This document shows, piece by piece, positions 56,991-64,000 of a stretch of 64,000 nt of DNA (position 1 is its first letter; each line of letters opens with the position of its first letter). The position numbers and the translations under genes are program-made. This DNA comes from Halomonas huangheensis (GTDB lineage Bacteria > Pseudomonadota > Gammaproteobacteria > Pseudomonadales > Halomonadaceae). Below the pieces are notes generated by a model. That model saw nothing but the letters and a program-made list of their open reading frames with translations. It searched no databases and was not told the origin of the DNA. The stretch lies in the NCBI RefSeq assembly GCF_001431725.1, contig NZ_CP013106.1, positions 2,356,001 to 2,420,000 of the forward strand. Reading direction: 5' to 3'.

Positions 56991-57511
56991 GCATGTCTCC
57001 AGCTCGCACTCAATTCTGATAGAAAACTCTGCTGGGCCCCACACCGAGATGATCCACCTCAATAGGACTGGAAGGAGACCCCGGCATTCAGCTCTCCCTG
57101 GTCCCGGGACCTCAGCGACGTCATTTTGCTGCTTTCAAGGATTGCCGTTCCTTCAATAAGTTCCGCTGACGTTTGTCCTGCCCATCTCGGGAGCGGCACA
57201 TAGGATCGACTCGGTACGGCTATCGATGTCTGCCGCTTTGTCCAGCGAGCTAGGCGGTTGTAATTGGCGTGAATCACCCGACCATGTCAGTGAGCCGTTC
57301 ATGCCTGTCTACGGAATGAGTTACTGTCCGAATCCAGTTTCCACCAGCCCACATCTCCTTCTGACCACCACCTGTCGCCAATCTGGAACAATTTGTGTAA
57401 GAAATGTGTAAGATGCTTTGCAGGAGAATGCCCCCAACCTTGCCGTTACCCTGTAAGTTGAGGATCATCCAGCGGTATCCAATAGCAACGAGAAAGTGAA
57501 AGGAGAGATTT
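56991..57511. other. Gap upstream of the acyltransferase and DUF4168 genes
   Basis: 521 bp without a convincing gene, AT-rich towards 57340-57420. It holds a phased direct repeat (57394-57413) and, at 57385, GGAAC, which could be part of an alternative-sigma promoter for the DUF4168 gene. Confidence 0.4.
57394..57413 (+). promoter_or_regulatory. 11-bp-phased direct repeat before the DUF4168 gene
   Basis: TGTGTAAGA at 57394 and again at 57405, one helical turn apart, 99 bp before the start codon. Such phasing is typical of OmpR-type response regulator sites. Confidence 0.4.
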
Positions 57512-57898
57512 ATGCTGCGTATTACGACACTATTTTCTGCCGTCCTGCTTAGTGCTGGCTTGATCAGTTCTGCCGCTCAAGCTCAAGAAACTCAGGGCAC
57601 AACCGCTCCTTTCGAGACACAAGCGTCAGATACGAACTTCTCGGACGAACAACTCCAGCAGTTTGCGACGGCTGCGCAGGAAATCTCCACAGTATCTGGA
57701 GAGTACTCCCAACGCCTTCAACAGGCTGAAGACGAAATGGCTCAACAAACAATACGAGAAGAAGCCAACAACAAGATGATCGAGGTAGTGCAGAACAGCG
57801 GTCTTGATATCGAGACCTTCAATGCTATTGGTCAAGCTGCGCAGAATGATCCTGCCTTGGCCCAGCGCATACAGCAGTTCGCTCAATCCGGGTCTTGA
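57512..57898 (+). CDS. Exported DUF4168 protein
   Basis: 128 residues. A signal peptide (LFSAVLLSAGLISSAAQAQ) ends near residue 25. The mature part is helical and glutamine/glutamate-rich: FSDEQLQQFATAAQEISTVS near 42, then a conserved-looking VVQNSGLDIETFNAIGQAAQ near 92. This fits DUF4168, a family of periplasmic proteins of unknown role often linked with stress. AAAGGAGAG lies just before the ATG. A hairpin follows. Confidence 0.82.
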   Translation: MLRITTLFSAVLLSAGLISSAAQAQETQGTTAPFETQASDTNFSDEQLQQFATAAQEISTVSGEYSQRLQQAEDEMAQQTIREEANNKMIEVVQNSGLDIETFNAIGQAAQNDPALAQRIQQFAQSGS

Positions 57899-57936
57899 AG
57901 CGCTTCAAACCAAAGCGCTATCGTTTGTCGTTATGC

Positions 57937-57958
57937 AGGCCGCTGCGGAAAGCGGCCT
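57937..57958 (+). terminator. Hairpin after the DUF4168 gene
   Basis: AGGCCGCT/AGCGGCCT with a 6-nt loop, followed by CATCTCTG, between convergent genes. The T-run is weak. Confidence 0.55.
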
Positions 57959-58066
57959 CATCTCTGCCAGACGATAACGGTATCTCACGATGACACGCCC
58001 CCTTTTCCTGCATTCCCACCCAGGGGACTGTCGTATCATTGGATGCACGATACTGCAGTGATACTG

Positions 58067-59284
58067 CTATGAGCCTCCCACATGAATAGGCTCATGATCT
58101 TGAGCTCGAGAAGACACGAGCACACTCTGCGCGACAGCCCAACTCCCTCCCAGTAACACCAACATCCCGATGAGTACATCGATAAAGGAAATACCGAGGT
58201 CGAGTACGACCCCCAGAACTGCTGGTGCAATGCCAGTGGCAAATACCATGCAGGCACTTAATGCAGCGCGTAGCCGGCCGAGGTGTTCAGTCCCCCACAA
58301 CCGGGCCAGCAAGCTAGTGGCTATCGGTTCCTGAGCTCCTACCCCCAGGCCGCCACCAATCATCAACGCCCAAACACCAATATCCCCACCGATGAAAATG
58401 GCAATCAGTAGTGCCAGGGCGTAGGGCAATAGGTACAGTCGTGCCACTCGAGCAGGTCCCAGTTGATCGATCCAATGCCCACCCACCAGCGCACTGAACA
58501 GATTAGCGACACCCATGGCGGCCAATGCCAGAGCATAAACAGCCAGGCTGCTCCCGAGGTCTTCTGTCATACGAGCTTGATAGATGAAGACCCCAGTCAT
58601 GGTAACCGGCAGGACCATCAACATCGGCAGTAGTTGCCAGAAGTCCTTTTCGCGAAAGGGATGCGGCCCTTGCTGTCGCCGAGATCGTGATGGACGCCTG
58701 CCCGGCGCTGGTGGCCATGCGCCATACAGCAATATCGGTACCCAGAGTCCTGCCAGCAACAGGCAGAACAGCCACCACAGTTCTCGCCAGTCCAGCCAGA
58801 CCAGTAAAACAGCCACCAGCGTCGGAAGGATGGCTCCGCCCAGCATGGTACCAACACCCACCAGAGCGAGAGCCTTCCCTCTCCCCCCTTCGAACTCTCG
58901 ACCTGCCAGTGTATTGCCAAGATGCGTCATCAGGCCTTGTCCACATAGCCGCACCAGACCAAGCCCCAACAAGCCTATGCCCCACCAGGGGGAAAATGTC
59001 AGGAGCAAGACACCATTCAGAAGAATGATGAGTACTACAAGGGCAAAGCGGCGAGGAGGAATCCAATCTATGCAGGGGCCGAAACTCAACATGGCGAAAC
59101 CAGCAATCAGGGTAACGAATGCATAGGCGATGCCGAATTGACCTATGCTCAGTTCCAGCATTTCGGCAATGGGTATCTGAAACAGACCAACGAAAAAACT
59201 CTGGCCAGGACTCGATGTGAACATTGCCAGAAAGGCAATGCTCAACAGCCCCTTGTGTTGATGTAACAAGGCGCGATACCCCAT
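58067..59284 (-). CDS. MFS transporter
   Basis: Twelve-helix major facilitator carrier, 405 residues. The start region MGYRALLHQHKGLLSIAFLA leads into helix 1. FGPCIDWIPPRRFALVV near 80 and GGHWIDQLGPARVARLYLLP near 265 occupy the motif A positions of the two halves. A basic loop (GRRPSRSRRQQGPHPF) separates the halves. GGAGG is about 6 nt before ATG 59284. Substrate unknown; the arsR-arsC genes 0.6 kb upstream are on the same strand, but a plus-strand gene lies between. Confidence 0.85.
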   Translation of the reverse strand: MGYRALLHQHKGLLSIAFLAMFTSSPGQSFFVGLFQIPIAEMLELSIGQFGIAYAFVTLIAGFAMLSFGPCIDWIPPRRFALVVLIILLNGVLLLTFSPWWGIGLLGLGLVRLCGQGLMTHLGNTLAGREFEGGRGKALALVGVGTMLGGAILPTLVAVLLVWLDWRELWWLFCLLLAGLWVPILLYGAWPPAPGRRPSRSRRQQGPHPFREKDFWQLLPMLMVLPVTMTGVFIYQARMTEDLGSSLAVYALALAAMGVANLFSALVGGHWIDQLGPARVARLYLLPYALALLIAIFIGGDIGVWALMIGGGLGVGAQEPIATSLLARLWGTEHLGRLRAALSACMVFATGIAPAVLGVVLDLGISFIDVLIGMLVLLGGSWAVAQSVLVSSRAQDHEPIHVGGS

Positions 59285-59542
59285 TGGTGGCCTCCCTGTC
59301 AGTATCGAAGCGAAGAGAAGTAGCAGATGCCCCTTCATCCGCCATGGATGCGCTATGCCACAGGAGACAAGCATGAACCATCCTGAACTGGAAGTGGAAA
59401 ACGTGAAGATCCGGCTCGAGAATCACGTAGCATCAGTAAGCCTTGATGCCTGGCTACCTTAAATATCTCATACCCAAAACCATACTTTACCCCTACGCCC
59501 ACCGGGCCCTGCAACGACTATCCTGATAGCGCAGGGAACAAG

Positions 59543-59821
59543 GTGATTACAAAAATGACACTATATGAGATCAACTTCACTCGTCACGGGAAGCGAGGAA
59601 TGCGGTGTTGCCACTTCCCCCACCCACCTACTCAAGAGGAGGCTTGCAAAGCCCTCGCCAAGCGCATGCAATTGGCTCAGATAGGCCATGCTCAGTCCTT
59701 CTCTGGACTGATGGAAAGCTACGGCATTACCGATGTGTGCTGGGTAGCTGTCGATCATCGACCGATGGTCGATATGGTGATCCCCTTGCTCAGACATGGT
59801 CTTGATCGCATACATAAGTAA
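59543..59821 (+). CDS. Small protein, unknown
   Basis: Not recognised. 92 residues with a GTG start (GGGA 5 nt upstream) or 88 from ATG 59555. The sequence is soluble, with FTRHGKRGMRCCHFPHPPTQ near 12 containing a Cys pair, and a helical C-terminus. Composition is protein-like and the reverse frame is less so. It stands between the MFS and arsR genes, on the opposite strand to both. Confidence 0.4.
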   Translation: MITKMTLYEINFTRHGKRGMRCCHFPHPPTQEEACKALAKRMQLAQIGHAQSFSGLMESYGITDVCWVAVDHRPMVDMVIPLLRHGLDRIHK

Positions 59822-59917
59822 GAGGGACAACGGTGCGCACCCCATGACATGGTCCGCGAGCCATTGACGGGCAGCGATCTGAGGTGCCGCCAATCCAGGC
59901 ACCGGCCCTCCCCACCT

Positions 59918-60283
59918 TCAGCAGAGAGCGGCACGTCGTTCCGGCCGGTTTCCCATGCTGTCGAGCCTCTTGCGCAACCGTTGTAGATCCTCCGATCGCC
60001 CTTCCGCAGCCGCCTCCAGGATACTCATTACCCAGCCCGGCAAGGTCGATGCCAAGCCGTAGTAGATCCACTGGCTCTCCCGGCGGGCACTGAGCAAGCC
60101 ATAGCGACGCAGTTCAGCCAGGTGACGCGACACCTTGGGTTGTGACTCCTGCAATGCATGCGTCATTTCGCATACACACAACTCCTGCTCATGTAGCACC
60201 AGCAGCATCGACATCAAACGGGTTTCATCTGCCAGGCATTTGCAGAGATGAAGAGGGTCCAGCGACAACATTTCATTGTTCAC
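59918..60283 (-). CDS. arsR: ArsR/SmtB-family repressor
   Basis: Metalloregulator of 121 residues with a winged HTH. The arsenite-binding pair is in HEQELCVCEMTHAL near 35, the classic ELCVC site, and the recognition helix is ESQPKVSRHLAELRRYGLL near 50. A GTG start with AAGGA 7 nt upstream is preferred over ATG 60271. It lies downstream of the arsC-like gene on the same strand, with its own TGAA-TTCA dyad in the 72-bp gap, so it may have its own autoregulated promoter. Confidence 0.88.
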   Translation of the reverse strand: MNNEMLSLDPLHLCKCLADETRLMSMLLVLHEQELCVCEMTHALQESQPKVSRHLAELRRYGLLSARRESQWIYYGLASTLPGWVMSILEAAAEGRSEDLQRLRKRLDSMGNRPERRAALC

Positions 60284-60328
60284 GAACCATCCTTCAATTC
60301 GAGGCGCGCGCATTCGACCAGCGACAGC

Positions 60329-60338
60329 TGAATATTCA
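60329..60338. promoter_or_regulatory. Probable ArsR operator before arsR
   Basis: TGAATATTCA is a perfect palindrome with the TGAA-N2-TTCA core known for ArsR/SmtB sites, 46 bp before the arsR start. Confidence 0.5.
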
Positions 60339-60355
60339 TATGTGAGCGATATTGG

Positions 60356-60781
60356 TCATTGTGAAGCGCTTTCACGCTCGTTGAGTTCGAGCCACAGGGA
60401 GAGACGCCGGCGAATTTCCTGCAGGACCTGCTCATAGGCATTCTCACGATCAACAAGACGGGGGTCGCGGATATCCCAATAAAGGTGTTCCGTGTGACTA
60501 CCTTCCCAATCGCGACACGCTTGCTGCGCCTTGTCACACAGTACTATCACGGTATCGAAATGCTGCCCGGCGAACTCGTCCAGTGACTTGCTGACCAACC
60601 CATCCGTTGCAATGCCTTGTTGCTGAAGAACTGCGAGCGTCAGTTCGTGCGGGCGGTCCGGTTCGGTTCCCGCGCTGAACGCATCAAAACGCTCCGCGGC
60701 CATATGACGAAGTAGCGCCTCTCCCATCAGAGAGCGAGCAGAGTTGGCATTACACAGGAACAGGACCCTTGGTTTATTCAT
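60356..60781 (-). CDS. arsC: Arsenate reductase of the LMW-phosphatase type
   Basis: 141 residues, low-molecular-weight tyrosine phosphatase fold. The P-loop is FLCNANSARSLMGEALLR with C-x5-R near 11-17. Two further cysteines seven apart, VLCDKAQQACRD near 80, match the redox pair of thioredoxin-coupled ArsC (Cys10/82/89 type in S. aureus). It would reduce arsenate to arsenite. No arsenite efflux gene (arsB, acr3) is seen nearby. A second operator-like repeat lies upstream. Confidence 0.88.
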   Translation of the reverse strand: MNKPRVLFLCNANSARSLMGEALLRHMAAERFDAFSAGTEPDRPHELTLAVLQQQGIATDGLVSKSLDEFAGQHFDTVIVLCDKAQQACRDWEGSHTEHLYWDIRDPRLVDRENAYEQVLQEIRRRLSLWLELNERESASQ

Positions 60782-60801
60782 GCGATTACAGCCTCGAGAA
60801 C

Positions 60802-60817
60802 ATATGAAATTCCATAT
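60802..60817. promoter_or_regulatory. Probable ArsR operator before arsC
   Basis: ATATGAAA-TTCCATAT, a 16-bp inverted repeat with one mismatch pair, 21 bp before the arsC start. It shares the TGAA/TTC core with the site before arsR. Confidence 0.4.
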
Positions 60818-60974
60818 ATAGACCGAATTCATGTCAATCCTGTGACCGCGGTAGTCCCGACACTGTCTGCCAATGGAGTCTGCCGATGAAGCGTGCAGCC
60901 GTACGCAGTCGCTGGCGAAAAAGGCGTATCAGATCTATGGTCCTCTAGCTGAAGCGAGCAGATGGAGGTGATAG

Positions 60975-61325
60975 ATGAAGGTCAAACGCATCATGGCCAA
61001 TACCCGGACAGCCGATATCGACAAGGCGGCTGCCTTCTACCGAGATATTCTGGGCCTGGAGTTGCTCATGGACCATGGCTGGTTCCAGACCTATGGCTCC
61101 GATGAGCAGATGGGGGTGCAGATCAGTTTCGGCTCGGAGGGTGGCTCAGGCACTGCTGTACCTGACCTTTCGATTGAGGTCGACGATCTGAATGAAGCGC
61201 TGAACAGAATCGAGAAGCACGCAGTACCGATCGAGTACGGACCAGTGAGTGAACCCTGGGGAGTGCGCCGCTTCTACGTCTACGATCCCTTCGGCAAGCT
61301 GCTCAATATTCTGCAGCATGAGTAA
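60975..61325 (+). CDS. VOC (glyoxalase/bleomycin-resistance fold) protein
   Basis: 116 residues, single VOC fold with two beta-alpha-beta-beta-beta modules: ANTRTADIDKAAAFYRDILG near 8 and PDLSIEVDDLNEALNRIEKH near 63, ending WGVRRFYVYDPFGKLLNILQ. Metal-ligand positions (Glu/His) are partly present. The role cannot be set by sequence; such proteins are common near arsenic genes and as resistance or dioxygenase enzymes. GGAGG lies about 6 nt before the ATG. It is divergent from arsC. Confidence 0.85.
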   Translation: MKVKRIMANTRTADIDKAAAFYRDILGLELLMDHGWFQTYGSDEQMGVQISFGSEGGSGTAVPDLSIEVDDLNEALNRIEKHAVPIEYGPVSEPWGVRRFYVYDPFGKLLNILQHE

Positions 61326-61397
61326 GAAGGTATTTCTACCGGCTATCTGGCGTGTCGACTAGCCCGCGCCCGCCTCCCCTTGAGCGACCTTGGGACG

Positions 61398-62105
61398 CTA
61401 TCCAGCGTCTTCCTGTTCTACATAGGTCAAGGTGGTTTCCCAACTCTCGCTACTGACTTTGATCGTAGCCTTGATCATCTCTTCATCCCCGGCACAGAAA
61501 GCCGCATATATTGCCTTGTGATCCTTGAGCGCGATCCTGGGAAGAGTCCGCATGGACGTCTCCAGTCCTGCCTCTACCAATTGGATGAGAGTCTCCCCTA
61601 CACGAATCGTCATGGGGTTGTGCGTGGCGCTGAGAATGGCACGATGGAAGGCGGCGTCGTGTTTCGACGTCTGCGCTCCGCTCTTGATCGCATCTTCCAT
61701 GGCATCGATCGCCGCCCGGATATGCTCATGATCTTCTTCCGTGGCATTGGCCATGGCCTGAATCGTATATGCCGGTTCGAACATCTTGCGGAATTCGAGT
61801 ACATCCCGTGTCATGCCACGAGCGAGGATCATGCCAAAAGCCATGGGGTCCACCAGCGGATCACCAGGTTCCTTGCGAATGATGGTGCCCTGCCCGCGCT
61901 TCACTTCGACAATGCCGATGGCCTGCAGCATCTTGATGGCTTCTCGCACACTTGACTTTCCGATTCCCAGGCTTTGGGTCAGCTCTGTTTCCGAAGGCAG
62001 GTAGTCACCTGGCTGAAGCTCGCCGCTGATCAGCGCGCTCTTGATACGCTCGAGCAGTTGAAGGGCAACGGAACTACGGTCAATCGAACTCCCGAATGAC
62101 TCCAT
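61398..62105 (-). CDS. GntR-family regulator, FadR (FCD) subgroup
   Basis: 235 residues. The N-terminal winged HTH (SALISGELQPGDYLPSETEL, SLGIGKSSVREAIKMLQAIG, about 20-75) is followed by the all-helical FCD ligand domain, with metal-binding-type residues in EFRKMFEPAYTIQAMA near 108 and KHDAAFHRAILSATHN near 150. ATG 62105 is preceded by AAGGA 8 nt away; longer in-frame starts exist at 62138 and 62165. It is divergent from an asparaginase gene, with a 21-bp palindrome between, so it probably represses the asparaginase-TRAP genes. Confidence 0.88.
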   Translation of the reverse strand: MESFGSSIDRSSVALQLLERIKSALISGELQPGDYLPSETELTQSLGIGKSSVREAIKMLQAIGIVEVKRGQGTIIRKEPGDPLVDPMAFGMILARGMTRDVLEFRKMFEPAYTIQAMANATEEDHEHIRAAIDAMEDAIKSGAQTSKHDAAFHRAILSATHNPMTIRVGETLIQLVEAGLETSMRTLPRIALKDHKAIYAAFCAGDEEMIKATIKVSSESWETTLTYVEQEDAG

Positions 62106-62296
62106 GGATGACGTCCTTGGCTGGCGTTTTACTGGCATGGTCCGGTCTTGCTCGACTGCCGTCAAGACTCTGGAAAGCCGCCGGAAATCAGGCTTCCACT
62201 CTATCCATGATAACGATTCTCCAGCCGACCTTGTTGTGCTGTTTCAACTGGGACGCCTGGCGCTTCTGCAAAATCGAGCCTAGCATGTGACAGGAC

Positions 62297-62317
62297 ATCA
62301 GACATCAGATGTCTGAT
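62297..62317. promoter_or_regulatory. 21-bp perfect palindrome upstream of the asparaginase gene
   Basis: ATCAGACATC and its exact complement around a central A, 20 bp before the asparaginase ribosome-site/start region and 191 bp from the GntR gene. The TCAGACA-type core resembles known FCD-regulator sites. Confidence 0.7.
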
Positions 62318-62337
62318 TACAAGAATAAGGACCATGA

Positions 62338-63351
62338 ATGTCAGACTCCAGAATCATTGTCATGACCACCGGTGGAACCATAGCCAGCGAACTAGATATT
62401 TCTGGCCGCAGTCTTTCCGGCGCGCTGTCCGGCGCCGACCTGCTGTCTCGTGCCAACGTCCCTGAACGTTTTCGGTCACGTGTGGAGGTACATTCGGTAC
62501 TGCAGAAACCCAGCAACGCCATCACTCTCGATGACTTGTTGACAGTGCGCCAACACTGCCTCGCATTCATTCGAAATGAGGATGTTGCAGGCGTGGTCAT
62601 TACTCACGGTACCGACACCCTGGAAGAAACAGCCTGGTTTCTCGACCTCAGTGTGCCTCACGGCACTCCGGTGGTAGTCACAGGCTCTCAGCGCGCCCCT
62701 CACCAACCGGGTACCGATGCGTTCTGCAACATCGTCGATGCCGTTCGCGTAGCAGCCGACCCAACCGCACAAGGGCTTGGTGCACTGGTGGTATTCAATC
62801 AGACAATCCATGCCGCCCGACATGCACGCAAGGTGTCGAGCTATCAACTACATGGCTTTGCCTCACCCACAACCGGCCCGATCGGCTACGTAGATGGAGA
62901 CAACGTACGCATACTCAGTCAACCGTACACATCTCCAGCGCAGCCATTGCAGCCGGCTCATGCCCTACCTCGCGTCGACATCGTTACCGCCTATCTCGAT
63001 GCCAGCCCAGTTCTCCTGCAGGCCTCCATTGACAGTGGGGCCAAGGGCATCGTCATCGAAGGCCTGGGGCGTGGACATGTTCCTCCCGGATGGCTGGATA
63101 CCCTTGCTCAGGCCCAAACTCGACGCGTTCCTGTCGTAGTCGTAAGCAGTTGCCTGACTGGCCCGGTACAGCAGAGTTATGAGTTTGTCGGCAGCCTGTC
63201 CAGCCTGGAGCGAATTGGTGCCATTCCCATGCCGGACCTGAGTGCTCGCAAGGCCCGACTAGTCCTGTCAGCACTGCTCGCCGAAAACGATCCGCAGGAT
63301 CTGGCGGCCAGACTCAAGGATCTATCACCCAGCAACTCGATTCCACCGTAG
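62338..63351 (+). CDS. L-asparaginase (asparaginase/glutaminase family)
   Basis: Amidohydrolase of 337 residues hydrolysing asparagine, perhaps glutamine, to the acid and ammonia. Both active-site threonines are present: MTTGGTIASELD near 9 and VITHGTDTLEETAWFLDL near 88. VTGSQRAPHQPGTDAFCNI near 118 and SSCLTGPV near 265 fit the family. No signal peptide, so it is cytoplasmic. AAGGA is 6 nt before the ATG. A TRAP solute receptor follows 116 bp later in the same direction, suggesting uptake of its substrate or a relative. Confidence 0.92.
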   Translation: MSDSRIIVMTTGGTIASELDISGRSLSGALSGADLLSRANVPERFRSRVEVHSVLQKPSNAITLDDLLTVRQHCLAFIRNEDVAGVVITHGTDTLEETAWFLDLSVPHGTPVVVTGSQRAPHQPGTDAFCNIVDAVRVAADPTAQGLGALVVFNQTIHAARHARKVSSYQLHGFASPTTGPIGYVDGDNVRILSQPYTSPAQPLQPAHALPRVDIVTAYLDASPVLLQASIDSGAKGIVIEGLGRGHVPPGWLDTLAQAQTRRVPVVVVSSCLTGPVQQSYEFVGSLSSLERIGAIPMPDLSARKARLVLSALLAENDPQDLAARLKDLSPSNSIPP

Positions 63352-63467
63352 CTTTTCTCACTGCAACGCGCTCAGTCGCATCCTCATGACTCCACCGGGA
63401 GTCTCCAACCCGGTAAAACACTGCTCCAACAGCAACCACACAATGACCAACAAGATAGGGTGCTCCA

Positions 63468-64000
63468 ATGAAAACCATCTTCACTCGCGTATCCCTGGCA
63501 ACTGCCATCGCCGCGGCATCACTGGGAATCGGTCAGGTACAGGCCGCCGATTACAACTTCTCCTTTGCTCACGTACTCATTGAAGATACGTCCAATGGCC
63601 AGGCAGCCCTCGCCTTCAAGAAGGAAGTGGAAGAGAAATCCGATGGACGTATCAGCATCAACGTGCTGCCGGCTGCTCAGGTTGGAGGGGATGTGGAAAT
63701 CATCGAGCAGATTCAAATGGGACTGGTGGATATCGGCATCCCACCAACAGCGACTCTGGGCAATTTCGAGCCACGCATGCAGTTGCTGGACCTCCCCTTC
63801 TTGATCTCCTCCTACGAGGATGTTGAAGCGGTGCTGGATGGCGACGTGGGCCGCGAGATTCTCGATACCCTCGAGGATGACAACATGCATGCGTTCAATT
63901 TCTGGGGCGCAGGCTTCCGACACATGACCAACAATGTGCGCGCCATCGAGACTCCAGAAGACCTCGAGGCCATTCGCATGCGTACCATGCAGGCACCGAT
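63468..64000 (+). CDS. TRAP transporter solute-binding protein, DctP family (3' end outside window)
   Basis: Periplasmic receptor of a tripartite ATP-independent transporter; 177 codons are visible. The signal peptide MKTIFTRVSLATAIAAASLG ends near VQA-AD (residue 27). The mature start FSFAHVLIEDTSNGQAALAF and VEIIEQIQMGLVDIGIPPTA near 83 are typical DctP features. The AGGG ribosome site is 7 nt before the ATG. The conserved arginine region (RAIETPEDLEAIRMRTMQAP) is reached at the window edge. The membrane subunits are expected just outside. The substrate may be an amino acid or carboxylate, judging from the asparaginase upstream. Confidence 0.92.
   Translation, partial: MKTIFTRVSLATAIAAASLGIGQVQAADYNFSFAHVLIEDTSNGQAALAFKKEVEEKSDGRISINVLPAAQVGGDVEIIEQIQMGLVDIGIPPTATLGNFEPRMQLLDLPFLISSYEDVEAVLDGDVGREILDTLEDDNMHAFNFWGAGFRHMTNNVRAIETPEDLEAIRMRTMQAP

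Noticed and set aside
59561..59902. Minus-strand frame overlapping the small protein at 59543
   Set aside because: Composition is less protein-like, and it has no ribosome site or recognisable family.

Overview
The window looks like chromosomal DNA of a halophilic or marine gammaproteobacterium, most probably Halomonas or a close relative. This is an inference from gene order and protein character, not a database match. Supporting signs are the order thrS-infC-rpmI-rplT-pheS-pheT-ihfA, a single-chain GcvP, a caa3-type cytochrome oxidase cluster arranged as in pseudomonads, a RegB/RegA redox pair, a 3-hydroxybutyrate dehydrogenase next to an acetoacetyl-CoA transferase, and a TRAP transporter. 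No insertion sequence, integrase, prophage or CRISPR array was seen.

Layout. 1-3.3 kb: ygfZ (5' end outside the window), tatD, prfC. 3.3-7.2 kb: a PhoB-like box, Tat-exported phoD, then a HipA-type kinase followed by its HTH partner (toxin-first order). 7.3-9.2 kb: regB-regA. 9.2-16.5 kb: bdhA, an inositol-monophosphatase-type enzyme, grxA, an unknown gene, an MFS carrier, and scoA-scoB divergent from a LysR gene. 16.6-21 kb: acyltransferase, LysM/degenerate M23 lipoprotein, then a glycosyltransferase-PAP2 phosphatase pair under a second PhoB-like box, and alkB. 21-28 kb: gcvT and an AGCS symporter divergent from gcvH-gcvP. 28-33.5 kb: a second LysR gene, a YfcL-like protein, ppnN, two small membrane proteins, a flavodoxin and a RecF-like ATPase. 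33.5-40.7 kb (minus strand): thrS-infC-rpmI-rplT-pheS-pheT-ihfA. 40.9-42.5 kb: an OmpA-family lipoprotein and a DUF2489 protein. 42.6-51 kb (minus): ctaC-ctaD-ctaG-ctaE, surf1, an unknown gene, ctaA and ctaB, with a DUF2909 gene on the opposite strand. 51.2-52.4 kb: lrgA-lrgB. 52.5 kb: tRNA-Pro(GGG).

From the tRNA onwards the content is accessory: an epoxide hydrolase, a decayed acyltransferase copy, a phosphotransferase, an intact acyltransferase, a DUF4168 protein, an MFS carrier, an arsC-arsR pair, a VOC protein, then a GntR regulator divergent from an asparaginase and the start of a TRAP solute receptor gene that runs off the end.

How the parts may work together. Two PhoB-like boxes suggest that phoD and the glycosyltransferase-PAP2 pair respond to phosphate starvation, a plausible phosphorus-scavenging and lipid-remodelling response. 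RegB/RegA may control the caa3 oxidase, as its homologues do elsewhere. Several long perfect palindromes sit where operators belong: scoA/lysR, gntR/asparaginase, and over the MFS ribosome site. infC appears to start at the rare codon AUC. An unexplained recurring feature is short tandem repeats placed at or just past stop codons between about 7 and 43 kb.
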